A stretch of DNA of 40,349 nucleotides from Alphaproteobacteria bacterium (GCA_017467515.1 JAFUSU010000011.1:1-40349), one strand, 5' to 3'; counted from the first letter of the stretch, positions 22,982 to 30,581 are shown. Notes: generated by a model not told the origin, from the letters alone. A program made the numbers and translations.

Positions 22982-24247
22982 CTAAAAACTATGCGCCCCA
23001 TGTGCGCCAAAACTCATGGTGTATTCAAGCACAATTTGGTTATCGTCTTTTTTGTTTGACTTGTCATAGTTATATTGCAAACGAATACGTGAGAACTCCG
23101 AATTGTTCCATTCTGCCATTACAGAATGTATTTCAGGGTTATGTCCTTGAGAGTCAAGAGGTGTATCTTTGAAAGTATTCGGCACATCATCCGGTCGCAT
23201 TTGTGCGTAGCGATAGCCGACTTTCCAATTGGTCATAAATTTGTATGTTCCCTGCAGATACCATCCGGAAGATTTGTTATTGTATTGTTCAAATCCGGCA
23301 TTTTCTACGTTATATTTGCCTTTTTCATCGCGGAACAAATATTCACCTTGCAAAGCCAATTCTGTTTCTTTGCTATTACCTGTCGGAGCATAGGTATATT
23401 TCAAAGAAAGTCCGTAAAGGTTATCTTTGCCTTTGAACACAATATCATCACTCTTACGACCTTTATTGCTCTTTGCATAAAGGTATGAAAAGCCTGCTAA
23501 CCACGCTTGGTTGTCGGTTATATCACCGCCGAATTTAATATAAGCATTTGCCGCTCCATCTCCCGAACCTTCCGAGCTGGCTGGAAAATATCCGCCTTTA
23601 TAGAAACCACCACCGATTTCCGCATAAAAATCTGTCGGTAGAACAATTGATGCCTGTACACCGTCATCTCTATAAGAATTGTTCAAAAATACACGATATG
23701 GCAGTGGTCTGTCGGCAAATTCATCTGTATGAGCGTGTTTTTCGTTCAAATAACCGAATACAGGTTTCAATCGTCCGGCAGTTGCCGTAATTCCGTATGG
23801 CAAGCCGATAGTTTGAATAAAGGCTTCTTCCAGTTCTATTTTATCATCACCGTCTTCACTAACCACGGCAGCTGTTAAATTCGCCAAGAACTTATCATCA
23901 ACGTTGGCCCCGATATTGATTTCTGATTCTCCCAGGCTAAAGCCTTTATCCGGACTTTCTCTTTCTTCACCGATTTGAAAACCGCTGATTTCTTTATTTT
24001 TGTTGGAATAATAGTTATATGCGCCATTCAAAACCACGCTGATATAAGGGTTAAATGCACTCATAGAGTTTATCGGTGTCGTCTGTGCTGTAGGTATTGG
24101 TGTTTGTATTTGATTGTTTTCCAATTCATTGATACGCGTTTCTAATTGTTCAATTCTTTTTAAGAGTTCACGATCATCAGCTTTGGCAGAATTTGCACAA
24201 GTCAAAGCCAAAATGGCGGTCATCACCGCTAAATTTTGTTTTTGCAT
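22982..24247 (-). CDS. Outer-membrane porin-like beta-barrel protein in the zinc operon
   Basis: This 421-residue protein has a signal peptide (about 1-23, ANSAKA), a short coiled coil (LLKRIEQLETRINELENNQ) as in trimeric porins, a Thr/Pro linker, and then alternating aromatic/polar beta strands ending in Phe (GAHGAHSF), the outer-membrane assembly signal. The His residues near the end and the position before znuA suggest a zinc-regulated channel. No TonB box or plug is seen, so it is not a TonB-dependent receptor. Confidence 0.8.
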   Translation of the reverse strand: MQKQNLAVMTAILALTCANSAKADDRELLKRIEQLETRINELENNQIQTPIPTAQTTPINSMSAFNPYISVVLNGAYNYYSNKNKEISGFQIGEERESPDKGFSLGESEINIGANVDDKFLANLTAAVVSEDGDDKIELEEAFIQTIGLPYGITATAGRLKPVFGYLNEKHAHTDEFADRPLPYRVFLNNSYRDDGVQASIVLPTDFYAEIGGGFYKGGYFPASSEGSGDGAANAYIKFGGDITDNQAWLAGFSYLYAKSNKGRKSDDIVFKGKDNLYGLSLKYTYAPTGNSKETELALQGEYLFRDEKGKYNVENAGFEQYNNKSSGWYLQGTYKFMTNWKVGYRYAQMRPDDVPNTFKDTPLDSQGHNPEIHSVMAEWNNSEFSRIRLQYNYDKSNKKDDNQIVLEYTMSFGAHGAHSF

Positions 24248-24325
24248 AAATTTTTCCTTTATTAGATATGTTTATAAAAGCCAAGAAGTTAAACTTCCGG
24301 CATTGGTTAAATTCGGTTGAAAAAA

Positions 24326-24640
24326 TTATGCTTGAGGTGGTGCGCGTGTATCATAGTGATAGGAAAGATTAAAATAAGCGATATGTTCAAATAAAGAAAT
24401 GCTTGTATCTGTTGTGTCATAAATCGGCTCGGCAAGCGTTAATGCTTCCGGTGTGTCGCTCCCCGCTATTTCTGCCGCTGTCTGACAATAAAAACAATCT
24501 TGCTCGGCAATAGCATCATCGGGACTATGAATATGTGCCGCCACAATCACTTGTGCAACAAATAAACATACAATCGGTAATATCTTAAACCATTTCTTTA
24601 TCAAATTTATGGTGTTAATCTGTTTTCTGATATCTGTCAA
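24326..24640 (-). CDS. Small membrane protein with HxH and CxxC motifs (DUF2946-like)
   Basis: This 104-residue protein has an N-terminal membrane segment (about 17-35) followed by HIHSPDDAIAEQDCFYCQ (H36, H38; C49, C52), a pattern seen in DUF2946-like proteins next to metal-transport genes, and a C-terminal tail containing YHYDTRAPPQA. It probably faces the periplasm and could bind a metal. It begins the leftward znu operon, 78 nt before the porin gene. No Zur box was recognised upstream (24641-24734). Confidence 0.6.
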   Translation of the reverse strand: MTDIRKQINTINLIKKWFKILPIVCLFVAQVIVAAHIHSPDDAIAEQDCFYCQTAAEIAGSDTPEALTLAEPIYDTTDTSISLFEHIAYFNLSYHYDTRAPPQA

Positions 24641-24734
24641 TGAAATTTGGATGTATAAAAATATGCTTAAGCAAATATTAATTGTTTTTTCTTAAAATAA
24701 AAAATCATTTAATTTGTGAAAAGAGCAGGTTGCA

Positions 24735-25298
24735 ATGGATTATACAATATTGGTTAATAAAGAAAATTTACTCCCTCAAGATTATGAGCCGGAAGAATTA
24801 GTTGAGATTCACGAGCCGATGGGGTGCAAATTAGATAAAGCATATGTCAATCGTTTGAATAAAGAAGCTTATACCGCTTTTAAGGAAATGCAAAGTGCAG
24901 CGCTGAAAGAAGGATACGAAATATTTATTGATTCTTCTTATCGGACGTATGATTACCAAGAGAAAATTTTTAATGATATTGTTCGTCGAAAAGGGATGGC
25001 ACATGCCTTAAAATTTGTTGCGCCTGCCGGTGGCAGTGAGCATCAAACAGGGTTGGCTATTGACATTATCTTCAGGAGAAACGGTGAAATGATAGAAGAT
25101 CAAAAAGAAGAAGATCCGGAGATTCAATGGTTGTTTGCCAATGCCTATAAGTATGGTTATATTTTGAGATTTCCCAAAGGAAAAGAAAGCATTACGGGAG
25201 TCGGTTTTGAGCCTTGGCATTTCAGATATATCGGTAAAGCGTTATCAGAAAAACTTTTTGCTTCTGATTTAACGTTGGAAGAATATTACCTTTCTTAG
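24735..25298 (+). CDS. D-alanyl-D-alanine carboxypeptidase-like (VanY/M15B) protein
   Basis: This 187-residue zinc peptidase domain has the M15B motifs SSYRTYDYQ, GGSEHQTGLAIDI (zinc His and Asp) and EPWHFRYIG (catalytic Glu and zinc His). VanY-type enzymes trim the last D-Ala from peptidoglycan stem peptides. No signal peptide or transmembrane segment is visible at the N terminus (MDYTILVNKENLLPQDYEPE), which is unusual for a periplasmic enzyme. The start has an AGCAGG-like site 6 nt upstream. Confidence 0.88.
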   Translation: MDYTILVNKENLLPQDYEPEELVEIHEPMGCKLDKAYVNRLNKEAYTAFKEMQSAALKEGYEIFIDSSYRTYDYQEKIFNDIVRRKGMAHALKFVAPAGGSEHQTGLAIDIIFRRNGEMIEDQKEEDPEIQWLFANAYKYGYILRFPKGKESITGVGFEPWHFRYIGKALSEKLFASDLTLEEYYLS

Positions 25299-25347
25299 CA
25301 AAATCCCGCTTTAGCGGTTTGGTTTATAAAATGCTGGCGTATATTCA

Positions 25348-25890
25348 TTAAATAATCCCTTTTTTCTTGGTGAAAAAGTCTTCAATAATGTGATGATTTC
25401 CCGGAGCAATAAAGTTTTTCCAGCGTTGATCGCCATAGCGAATCATATCACGAATCATTGAACCGCTGACAAACGGAAAGCTGTAATCCGTGCGATCCTC
25501 AATAACAATATTTTTAATATAATCCTTAAACCAGTGCGCATCGTATGCGGAACCGGCATAGTAAACATCAGGCTTCGGAAGGTCAGTAAAGCTTTCTGCA
25601 ATAAAATCCAAAACGTATTCTCCCCATTCTGCCGGATTATTAATATCAAAGATACCGACAATTTTTAATCGGTCATACGCCGGTTGTGAACGATAGATAT
25701 TTTGAATCATTTTTTTTCGTGTTGTGTAATTAAACGGATTACGATTTGTTCCTTGTTCTTGAATGGAACCCAATACAATTGTGGTGCGCTCACATTCTCT
25801 CAGCATACGGTCAACCAGTTTTTGATGGCCGATATGAAAAGGCTGTGCTCTCATAATGCATAAACCGTGAATGTATTTGTAATCAGACAT
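25348..25890 (-). CDS. nadM: NadM-type nicotinamide-nucleotide adenylyltransferase
   Basis: This 180-residue HIGH-superfamily adenylyltransferase resembles the archaeal-type NadM that makes NAD from NMN and ATP: RAQPFHIGHQKLVDRML (H19, H22), LGSIQEQGTNRNPFNYTTRKKMI, and the C-terminal VSGSMIRDMIRYG motif (ISGTxIR type). Bacterial NadM domains often occur with a Nudix domain, which is absent here. The gene has a 100-nt leader with a terminator-like hairpin containing the ribosome binding site. Confidence 0.82.
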   Translation of the reverse strand: MSDYKYIHGLCIMRAQPFHIGHQKLVDRMLRECERTTIVLGSIQEQGTNRNPFNYTTRKKMIQNIYRSQPAYDRLKIVGIFDINNPAEWGEYVLDFIAESFTDLPKPDVYYAGSAYDAHWFKDYIKNIVIEDRTDYSFPFVSGSMIRDMIRYGDQRWKNFIAPGNHHIIEDFFTKKKGII

Positions 25891-26040
25891 AAAAAAACTC
25901 CTTTAATCAGGAGCCGACAATAAAACACAGAAAAGTGATTTCTATTTTATCAAACCGGCTCAGTTTGCTGTATTCTCGGCTCATAAGCCCTGCGAGCTTC
26001 AAGAACAATTACAGTGTAGCTCTGTTTTTTTTAAAGTCAA
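25891..26040 (-). promoter_or_regulatory. Switch-like leader of the nadM gene
   Basis: On the minus strand a possible promoter (TTGACT at 26040-26035, 16-nt spacer, TACACT) is followed by two GAGCCG elements (25982-25977 and 25961-25956). Then comes CGGCTC (25916-25911), which begins a CTCCT-loop-AGGAG stem ending in seven T residues right before the ATG. AAGGAG in that stem is also the ribosome binding site. GAGCCG can pair with CGGCTC and would open the stem, an arrangement expected for attenuation or a riboswitch. No known class was recognised. Confidence 0.5.
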
Positions 26041-26141
26041 TGTTTTGAAAAATGAGATATGGCTGTTTATTTGTTGATAATGGATTTTAAGATTGCTTTT
26101 GTGATTGTTTTTATCGTAGAGTTTTTAACAGAGAGGTTAAA

Positions 26142-26351
26142 ATGAATATAACAGATATAGAAAATCGTTTAATAGAGATAGAATCAGCTATTGCCAATCA
26201 AGATAAGATTATTGATGATTTGAATCAAATGGTTATTGTGCAAGGAAAACAGATTGATAATTTGGTTAAGCAAAACCAATATTTGTTGTCTGTTCTTGAA
26301 GATGAAACCGTTAAGCCGTTGTCGGAGGAAACACCGCCGCCACACTATTAG
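26142..26351 (+). CDS. slyX: SlyX family protein
   Basis: This 69-residue coiled-coil protein matches SlyX: IENRLIEIESAIANQDKIID at the start, DLNQMVIVQGKQIDNL in the middle, and the characteristic ending SEETPPPHY. Function is unknown; it is widespread in Proteobacteria. An AGAGAGG site precedes the ATG. It diverges from nadM. Confidence 0.92.
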   Translation: MNITDIENRLIEIESAIANQDKIIDDLNQMVIVQGKQIDNLVKQNQYLLSVLEDETVKPLSEETPPPHY

Positions 26352-26368
26352 AGAAAGTTATTGTAAGC

Positions 26369-26902
26369 TTATCTGTTTGGTTTATAAACGGTATGTCCCT
26401 TATTGACATAGTCATATAAAACTTGTTCTCCAAGTTCCTGTTCTATATTTCCGTAAACTGTTATGCCTCGTTTTTTAAATTCGTTTAACCAATTAGGTTT
26501 GAACCCTTCATCGAAACCTGTTATTTCTTCAACCCTTTGAGATGGAACGCCATAATATACTGCTTTTATTCCGGCCCACATAATGCTGCCGAGGCACATA
26601 ATACAAGGTTCGGCGGTAACATATAAGCTTAAATTATAGGCCGATAAGTCATAAGTATTTAGTTTTTTTTCTGCCGCTTTTATGGTGTTCATCTCTGCGT
26701 GGTTATTGCTGCAGCTTTCAGAAACAACACTGTTGGCTTCTTTAGCAATAAGATTACCGTCTTCATCAAAAATAGCCGCCAAGAAAGGTCCTGAATTATT
26801 GGCAATATAGGTGGGCATTTCGGATTGTAACTGCTTGATTATTTTTTGTGCTCTTTGTAATTTTTGTTGATTAATCGATTCATTTGCAATAATTTGAGTC
26901 AT
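26369..26902 (-). CDS. Nucleoside/guanine deaminase (CDA superfamily)
   Basis: This 177-residue zinc-dependent deaminase carries the cytidine/deoxycytidylate deaminase fold motifs NHAEMNTIKAAEK (zinc His and catalytic Glu) and TAEPCIMCLGSIMWAGI (PCxxC zinc Cys pair). VYYGVPSQRVEEITGFDEGF resembles bacterial guanine deaminases (GuaD type) more than tRNA adenosine deaminase. It probably acts in purine salvage in the cytosol. It stands alone on the minus strand, converging with slyX. Confidence 0.85.
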   Translation of the reverse strand: MTQIIANESINQQKLQRAQKIIKQLQSEMPTYIANNSGPFLAAIFDEDGNLIAKEANSVVSESCSNNHAEMNTIKAAEKKLNTYDLSAYNLSLYVTAEPCIMCLGSIMWAGIKAVYYGVPSQRVEEITGFDEGFKPNWLNEFKKRGITVYGNIEQELGEQVLYDYVNKGHTVYKPNR

Positions 26903-26990
26903 TTTTTTTCCTTAACTTCTTGCTTATTGGAAACAGATGGTTATATTGTAATTATATATTACCATTAATGATAGTATAAGGAGAAAAATA

Positions 26991-27131
26991 ATGGAAGACA
27001 AGACACAAAAACGTTGGGTATGCAGAGTCTGCGGATATGTTTACGATGGGGATATTCCGTTTGAAGATTTACCCGAAGATTGGATTTGTCCTCTCTGTGG
27101 CGTTGGTAAGGATGAATTTGAACTCATATAA
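26991..27131 (+). CDS. Rubredoxin
   Basis: This 46-residue protein, too short for most ORF cut-offs, has the two iron-binding knuckles [10 protein letters not shown] (C11, C14) and [11 protein letters not shown] (C33, C36) with the typical [14 protein letters not shown] linker. It carries one Fe and shuttles electrons, often to oxygen- or peroxide-reducing enzymes in anaerobes and microaerophiles. It has a strong AAGGAG site. Its stop codon is immediately adjacent to the stop of the converging gene, with no bases between them. Confidence 0.95.
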   Translation: MEDKTQKRWVCRVCGYVYDGDIPFEDLPEDWICPLCGVGKDEFELI

Positions 27132-27713
27132 TTAATTTAAAGTCTGAATGTATTTCCAATTATTACCATCATATTGCAGATGAATGATTTCGCCGTTATC
27201 CATCTGCTTTTTTTCTATTTTCATACTTTGTAAAGCCTCAATAATTGAAAAATTATGGCTCGAAACGGCAATGTTTTGAAACGGACTGTCAACGTAATCT
27301 TTTAATGCGGAAGTGACACGTTGCCGTAATTCTTTTTTACTTTCTCCGTTTTGAAAGCGCGGATTTGTGTTTTCATCAGAAGAAAACCACTGGTTAAGAA
27401 TTTTGCGACTTTTCTTTGGGAGTTTATTAACAACAGCCCCATCAGCAGTACCGAGATTAGCCTCAGCAAAGCGGCTGTCGTATCGGATAGCGGTGTTGAG
27501 CTGTTTGGCAATGATAGTGCCGGTTTGTTTCGCACGTCGTTGCGGACTTGAAACTATAACTTCTATATGTTTGTCTTTGAGAAAATGAGCCGCATTTAAT
27601 GCCTGAGAAATACCTTTGTCGGTTAAGACGGAATCATTGCTTTGCCCTTGTAATTTTCCGGCTAAATTATAAGAACTTTGACCGTTACGGAAAATATAGA
27701 AGTTTTTGACCAT
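27132..27713 (-). CDS. Histidine-phosphatase-fold protein with catalytic His replaced
   Basis: This 193-residue protein has the phosphoglycerate-mutase-like (histidine phosphatase) fold: YIFRNGQSSYN at the start, LTDKGISQA, VSSPQRRAKQT, FAEANLG, and the second His in AVSSHN (H153). The signature RHG is R9-N10-G11, so the phosphorylated catalytic His is Asn (codon AAC, one base from CAC). All other core residues look intact, so it may be a pseudoenzyme or have altered chemistry. A good ribosome binding site (AAAGGAGG) precedes it. Confidence 0.85.
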   Translation of the reverse strand: MVKNFYIFRNGQSSYNLAGKLQGQSNDSVLTDKGISQALNAAHFLKDKHIEVIVSSPQRRAKQTGTIIAKQLNTAIRYDSRFAEANLGTADGAVVNKLPKKSRKILNQWFSSDENTNPRFQNGESKKELRQRVTSALKDYVDSPFQNIAVSSHNFSIIEALQSMKIEKKQMDNGEIIHLQYDGNNWKYIQTLN

Positions 27714-28070
27714 CCTGTACCTCCTTTGCGCAAAGGTTTAACCTATGTGATTTATAGCAAATTTTTGACAAAAAATCAAGTGATAAAAAGTTTGAAGGGT
27801 ATTTTTTATATATAATAAAGTAAAAATTAAAGATTCAGATACGAATCGTCACGAATCGGGTGATTAGCAAGGCTTTGCGCAGAAAACTGTTAATAAAATG
27901 GTATAAAAAGGCAAAAAAATTCAAAAAATAAAGAAAAAATGCGATTTAAATACTGAAAACTCTTTATTTTGTTTGACTCTAATAATTTTTGACGCTTAAA
28001 TTTTTATGTAGCGATGGTTTAGCCGTTGCTAACCTTGGATCTAATAAATTTTTAGAGGGAGACCTTAATA
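27714..28070 (+). promoter_or_regulatory. Intergenic region with putative HU promoter
   Basis: TTGACT (27973-27978), an 18-nt spacer and TAAATT (27997-28002) form a plausible promoter about 70 nt before the HU start. The 14-bp palindrome CCTTTGCGCAAAGG (27723-27736) lies over the leader of the leftward gene. The region is otherwise AT-rich, with no gene seen. Confidence 0.5.
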
Positions 28071-28352
28071 ATGAATAAAAATGAATTGATTTCTAGCATT
28101 GCTAGTTCTACAGGTTTGACAAAAGCTGATTCTGCAAAAGCTTTGGATGCTTTCTTGACATCTGTTTCTTCTGCTTTGAAAAAAGGTGATGAAGTTCGCT
28201 TAGTTGGTTTTGGTACTTTTGCCGTTGCTCAACGTTCTGCAACAACAGCTCGCAACCCACGTACTGGCGCTACAATCAAAATCCCAGCTCGTAAACAAGC
28301 TAAGTTCAAAGCTGGTAAAGCTCTCCAATCTTCAGTAAACAACAAAAAGTAA
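28071..28352 (+). CDS. hup: DNA-binding protein HU
   Basis: This 93-residue nucleoid protein of the HU/IHF family has MNKNELISSIASSTGLTK, then VRLVGFGTFAV and the DNA-binding arm RNPRTGATIKIPARKQAKFKAGK. The NPRTG tip and the PA(R/S) turn fit HU. It bends and compacts DNA. The codon use is strongly biased and differs from its neighbours (GCT, GTT, TCT, GGT), as expected for a highly expressed gene. It has its own promoter and terminator. Confidence 0.95.
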   Translation: MNKNELISSIASSTGLTKADSAKALDAFLTSVSSALKKGDEVRLVGFGTFAVAQRSATTARNPRTGATIKIPARKQAKFKAGKALQSSVNNKK

Positions 28353-28388
28353 TTTGTTGCTCTAAAGATAAAATTATTACAGGTTAAA

Positions 28389-28416
28389 AGGCGGACTGAT
28401 TTGGTCCGTCTTTTTT
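28389..28416 (+). terminator. Terminator after HU
   Basis: GGCGGAC (28390-28396) pairs with GTCCGTC (28404-28410) including one G-U pair, followed by six T residues. Confidence 0.85.
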
Positions 28417-28498
28417 GTGCATTAAAAGTGAATATTTGTTATTTTTTTACTTGATTAATTTTTTTTTAGAGTGTATAAGCATTCTTGTTGAATGAGAT

Positions 28499-28574
28499 GG
28501 GCGCTTAGCTCAGCTGGAAGAGCATCTCGTTTACACCGAGAGGGTCGGGAGTTCGAACCTCTCAGCGCCCACCA
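28499..28574 (+). tRNA. tRNA-Val (anticodon TAC)
   Basis: A 76-nt cloverleaf: acceptor GGGCGCT/AGCGCCC, D-arm GCTCAGCTGGAAGAGC, anticodon stem TCTCG/CGAGA with loop TTTACAC (anticodon TAC, reading GTA), variable loop, and T-arm GGGAGTTCGAACCTCTC. The CCA end is encoded and forms the first bases of the following terminator stem. Confidence 0.97.
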
Positions 28575-28721
28575 ATTAAAAAAGCCACCTATGGGTGGCT
28601 TTTTTAATTGGAAAGGACGCTAGAGTGAGAACTCCCGAAAACGGGAGTTCGACAAGGAGGAGCAGGCGAGACGGAAGTATCGCCGCACTTGCGACGACGA
28701 AGCGGCGCAGAGCTTTAGCTC
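28572..28721 (+). repeat. Structured dispersed repeat, copy D (after tRNA-Val)
   Basis: Same order as copy A: a perfect 18-bp terminator stem (28572-28589 with 28594-28611), a linker, hairpin 1 as a perfect 9-bp GAACTCCCG/CGGGAGTTC stem with an AAAA loop (28629-28650), the 57-nt core (28651-28707), and hairpin 2 GAGC-TTTA-GCTC (28710-28721). Hairpins 1 and 2 differ from those of copy A in sequence but not in pairing. Confidence 0.75.
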
Positions 28722-28741
28722 AAGCCAACCGAACAGAGCCC

Positions 28742-28825
28742 AAAGCCACCTATAGGTGGCTTTTTTAATTGGAAAGGACGCTAGAGTGAGAACTCCTGAA
28801 AACGGGAGTTTGACAAGGAGGATCA
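28742..28825 (+). repeat. Second partial copy of repeat D (tandem duplication)
   Basis: About 84 nt repeat the terminator-linker-hairpin 1 part of copy D (28581-28664) at an offset of 161 nt with only a few changes. In hairpin 1 a C to T change converts a C-G pair to a permitted T-G (G-U in RNA) pair. The core breaks off after GACAAGGAGGA. An open frame across this stretch is a by-product of the repeat. Confidence 0.75.
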
Positions 28826-28855
28826 ATGAATAAAATTCGTAAAAGAGTAATTCAG

Positions 28856-29077
28856 TTATACGATAAAATTTCTATTATCCTTAGTTCCTAAGATTTCTCT
28901 TAAAATTTCCCGATCTTTTTCTTTTTCTGTTTCAGAAAGTTTATCATATTCAGTATGGGCTAATCGAATCCAACGGCGCATATTTTGAGGTGTGGCATTT
29001 TGGCTGTAATGCAAAAACCATCTGGCCCAAATCTTGTGGATGCGTGCGGATAATTCTTCGATTTCGCAATCTGTCAT
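28856..29077 (-). CDS. 73-residue hypothetical protein
   Basis: This small charged helical protein (RIHKIWARWFLHY, RRWIRLAHTEYDKLSETEKE, DREILREIL) resembles short phage-associated proteins ending in LSE-EKE-DREI-type helices; function is unknown. Its ATG overlaps the stop of the upstream membrane-protein gene by 4 nt (ATGA), so the two form an operon. Confidence 0.7.
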   Translation of the reverse strand: MTDCEIEELSARIHKIWARWFLHYSQNATPQNMRRWIRLAHTEYDKLSETEKEKDREILREILGTKDNRNFIV

Positions 29078-29574
29078 TTTTTATCTTCTTCAAGAGCAAT
29101 GTATTGTGTTTTCTTTTTTAGTAATTCTTTTATTTCTTGTGCTTCATCTTTTGTAACAACCGGATAGAGAGGTAATGAAAAAGGGGTGAAATCACCATTA
29201 TGCTTTTGTAAAAAATTATATTTATACTCCATATTCGGTTTTGTGTTAAAAACAATAATTTTGAATTTACGAAAACAGCAACGGACGATTTTTTCTTCTG
29301 CGCTTATGACATACTGCCAATATAAGGGATGGCAGTGATCAATTTTTATGTACTCATCGGTTATTATGGCAAGTGTTTGCTTGATGAGGTGTTTGTAAAT
29401 CCATAATCCCCAAGAAATCAGCATTAATGCAAGAAGGATATAATACTCGGTCCAATAACAGCAATATCGATATTTTATACCGCAACAAATTAACAGGTAT
29501 GATATAACAATATTAAGCAATAGCCAGAAATTAAGACGATTGAAATGATAATAAAAGGTTGTTTTTTCAGACAT
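29074..29574 (-). CDS. Membrane protein with two N-terminal helices (hypothetical)
   Basis: This 166-residue protein has hydrophobic helices at about 14-32 and 42-60, then a soluble part (about 65-166) with beta-strand-rich sequence reminiscent of membrane-anchored PH-like domains (TDEYIKIDHCHPLYWQYVIS). It contains a double Cys pair (CCFRKFKI). The family is not recognised. It is translationally coupled to the 73-residue protein. Confidence 0.65.
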   Translation of the reverse strand: MSEKTTFYYHFNRLNFWLLLNIVISYLLICCGIKYRYCCYWTEYYILLALMLISWGLWIYKHLIKQTLAIITDEYIKIDHCHPLYWQYVISAEEKIVRCCFRKFKIIVFNTKPNMEYKYNFLQKHNGDFTPFSLPLYPVVTKDEAQEIKELLKKKTQYIALEEDKK

Positions 29575-29635
29575 CTTTCCCTCCTTAAGCTGTTCATTTA
29601 TATTTTACAGAAAAAATATTAAGATATTATTATTT

Positions 29636-29669
29636 AACAAAAAAAACGCCCTTATATTTAAGGGCGTTT
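29636..29669 (-). terminator. Terminator of the SemiSWEET-GGDEF gene
   Basis: AAACGCCCTTA (29644-29654) pairs perfectly with TAAGGGCGTTT (29659-29669), followed on the minus strand by a T run. Confidence 0.85.
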
Positions 29670-29690
29670 GATGTGAAAATTTCAGAAAAA

Positions 29691-30485
29691 TTAATCAGCT
29701 AATTTTATTTTATCAGCACTTTTGGCTGAAATACTTTTGGCTGCTTTTTCTGCTTTTTCAAGCAATTCTTCCATTGTGGAGGCATGCTGAGTTGTACAAA
29801 TTCCGATTTTAATTTTTGTTTCTATTTCTTCTTTTTTAGATATTTTAACTTTTATTAATTCGGCATTTTTCAGCAAACGATTGGCAACAATTTGAGCTGA
29901 TTTGTCATTTGCATCTGCAAGATAGATAACAAATTTATCATCTTCAAAGCGGGCAACCAGATCGTTTTCTCTCAAATCTTTTTCTAAGAATTTAGCTAAA
30001 GATTTCAAAATTTTATTTCCGGCTTTAACGCCATTTTTCTCGTGAGTGCTACGATAATTTATTGAATTAATAGCAAGAATTGCTGATTCTTGAGACAGAG
30101 TCTTAGCTTCGGCTAATCTGACAGGAACTGTTTGTTCAAAATATTTACGATTGAAAACATAAGTTAACTCGTCTCTTCTTTCTCGTTCAATTTTATCTTC
30201 AGCATCATAATAAATAATGAGTAAGAGAATTGTAAATGTGAAGAAAAAGGTGATGAAGTTCGCTACAACAAGAATCCAGTCTTCAATATAAATACCATAG
30301 GCAGCCCAGCAAACCAGACCTAACGTATAAATAATATACATATAGCTCGAAAGGTTTGTTACTTTTTTGGTTTCAATAATTTTCAAGATTTGAATTGTAA
30401 AAGTTAAAATAGTGGCCAGACCGGCGGCATATCCGATGTATGAAAACAAGGTGTCTTCATCAAATATTATCTCATTTAAAGGCAT
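29691..30485 (-). CDS. SemiSWEET-like membrane domain fused to a degenerate GGDEF domain
   Basis: This 264-residue protein has two modules. Residues about 14-93 form three hydrophobic helices with a SemiSWEET/PQ-loop pattern (YIGYAAGLATILTFTIQILK, KKVTNLSSYMYIIYTLGLVC, then CWAAYGIYIEDW); the usual PQ is IQ. Residues about 100-260 resemble a diguanylate cyclase domain, with DELTYVFNRKYFEQ matching the DxLTxxxNRxxF start. The active-site GGDEF is EDDKF (181-185), so cyclase activity is unlikely. It may sense a small metabolite or c-di-GMP. It is transcribed alone. Confidence 0.75.
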   Translation of the reverse strand: MPLNEIIFDEDTLFSYIGYAAGLATILTFTIQILKIIETKKVTNLSSYMYIIYTLGLVCWAAYGIYIEDWILVVANFITFFFTFTILLLIIYYDAEDKIERERRDELTYVFNRKYFEQTVPVRLAEAKTLSQESAILAINSINYRSTHEKNGVKAGNKILKSLAKFLEKDLRENDLVARFEDDKFVIYLADANDKSAQIVANRLLKNAELIKVKISKKEEIETKIKIGICTTQHASTMEELLEKAEKAAKSISAKSADKIKLAD

Positions 30486-30581
30486 ACGTTTCTCTCCTTA
30501 TATCAAACTTTCCCTTCATTATTTGTACTATACTTTAAAATTATATTAAAATCAGCAATTTTTTGGGGCTGTGAATAGTTT

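Noticed and set aside
22110..24320. Several plus-strand frames across the zinc operon
   Set aside because: Shadows of znuA and the porin gene; none has family features.
24641..24734. Zur box upstream of the zinc operon
   Set aside because: The region is AT-rich but no clear palindromic Zur-type operator could be identified.
25891..26040. Assignment of the nadM leader to a known riboswitch class
   Set aside because: Consensus features of TPP, SAM or NAD riboswitch classes were not recognised; only the pairing logic is supported.
28620..28826. Minus-strand open frame over the tandem repeat
   Set aside because: It consists of the structured repeat D and its duplicate, so the frame is a by-product.
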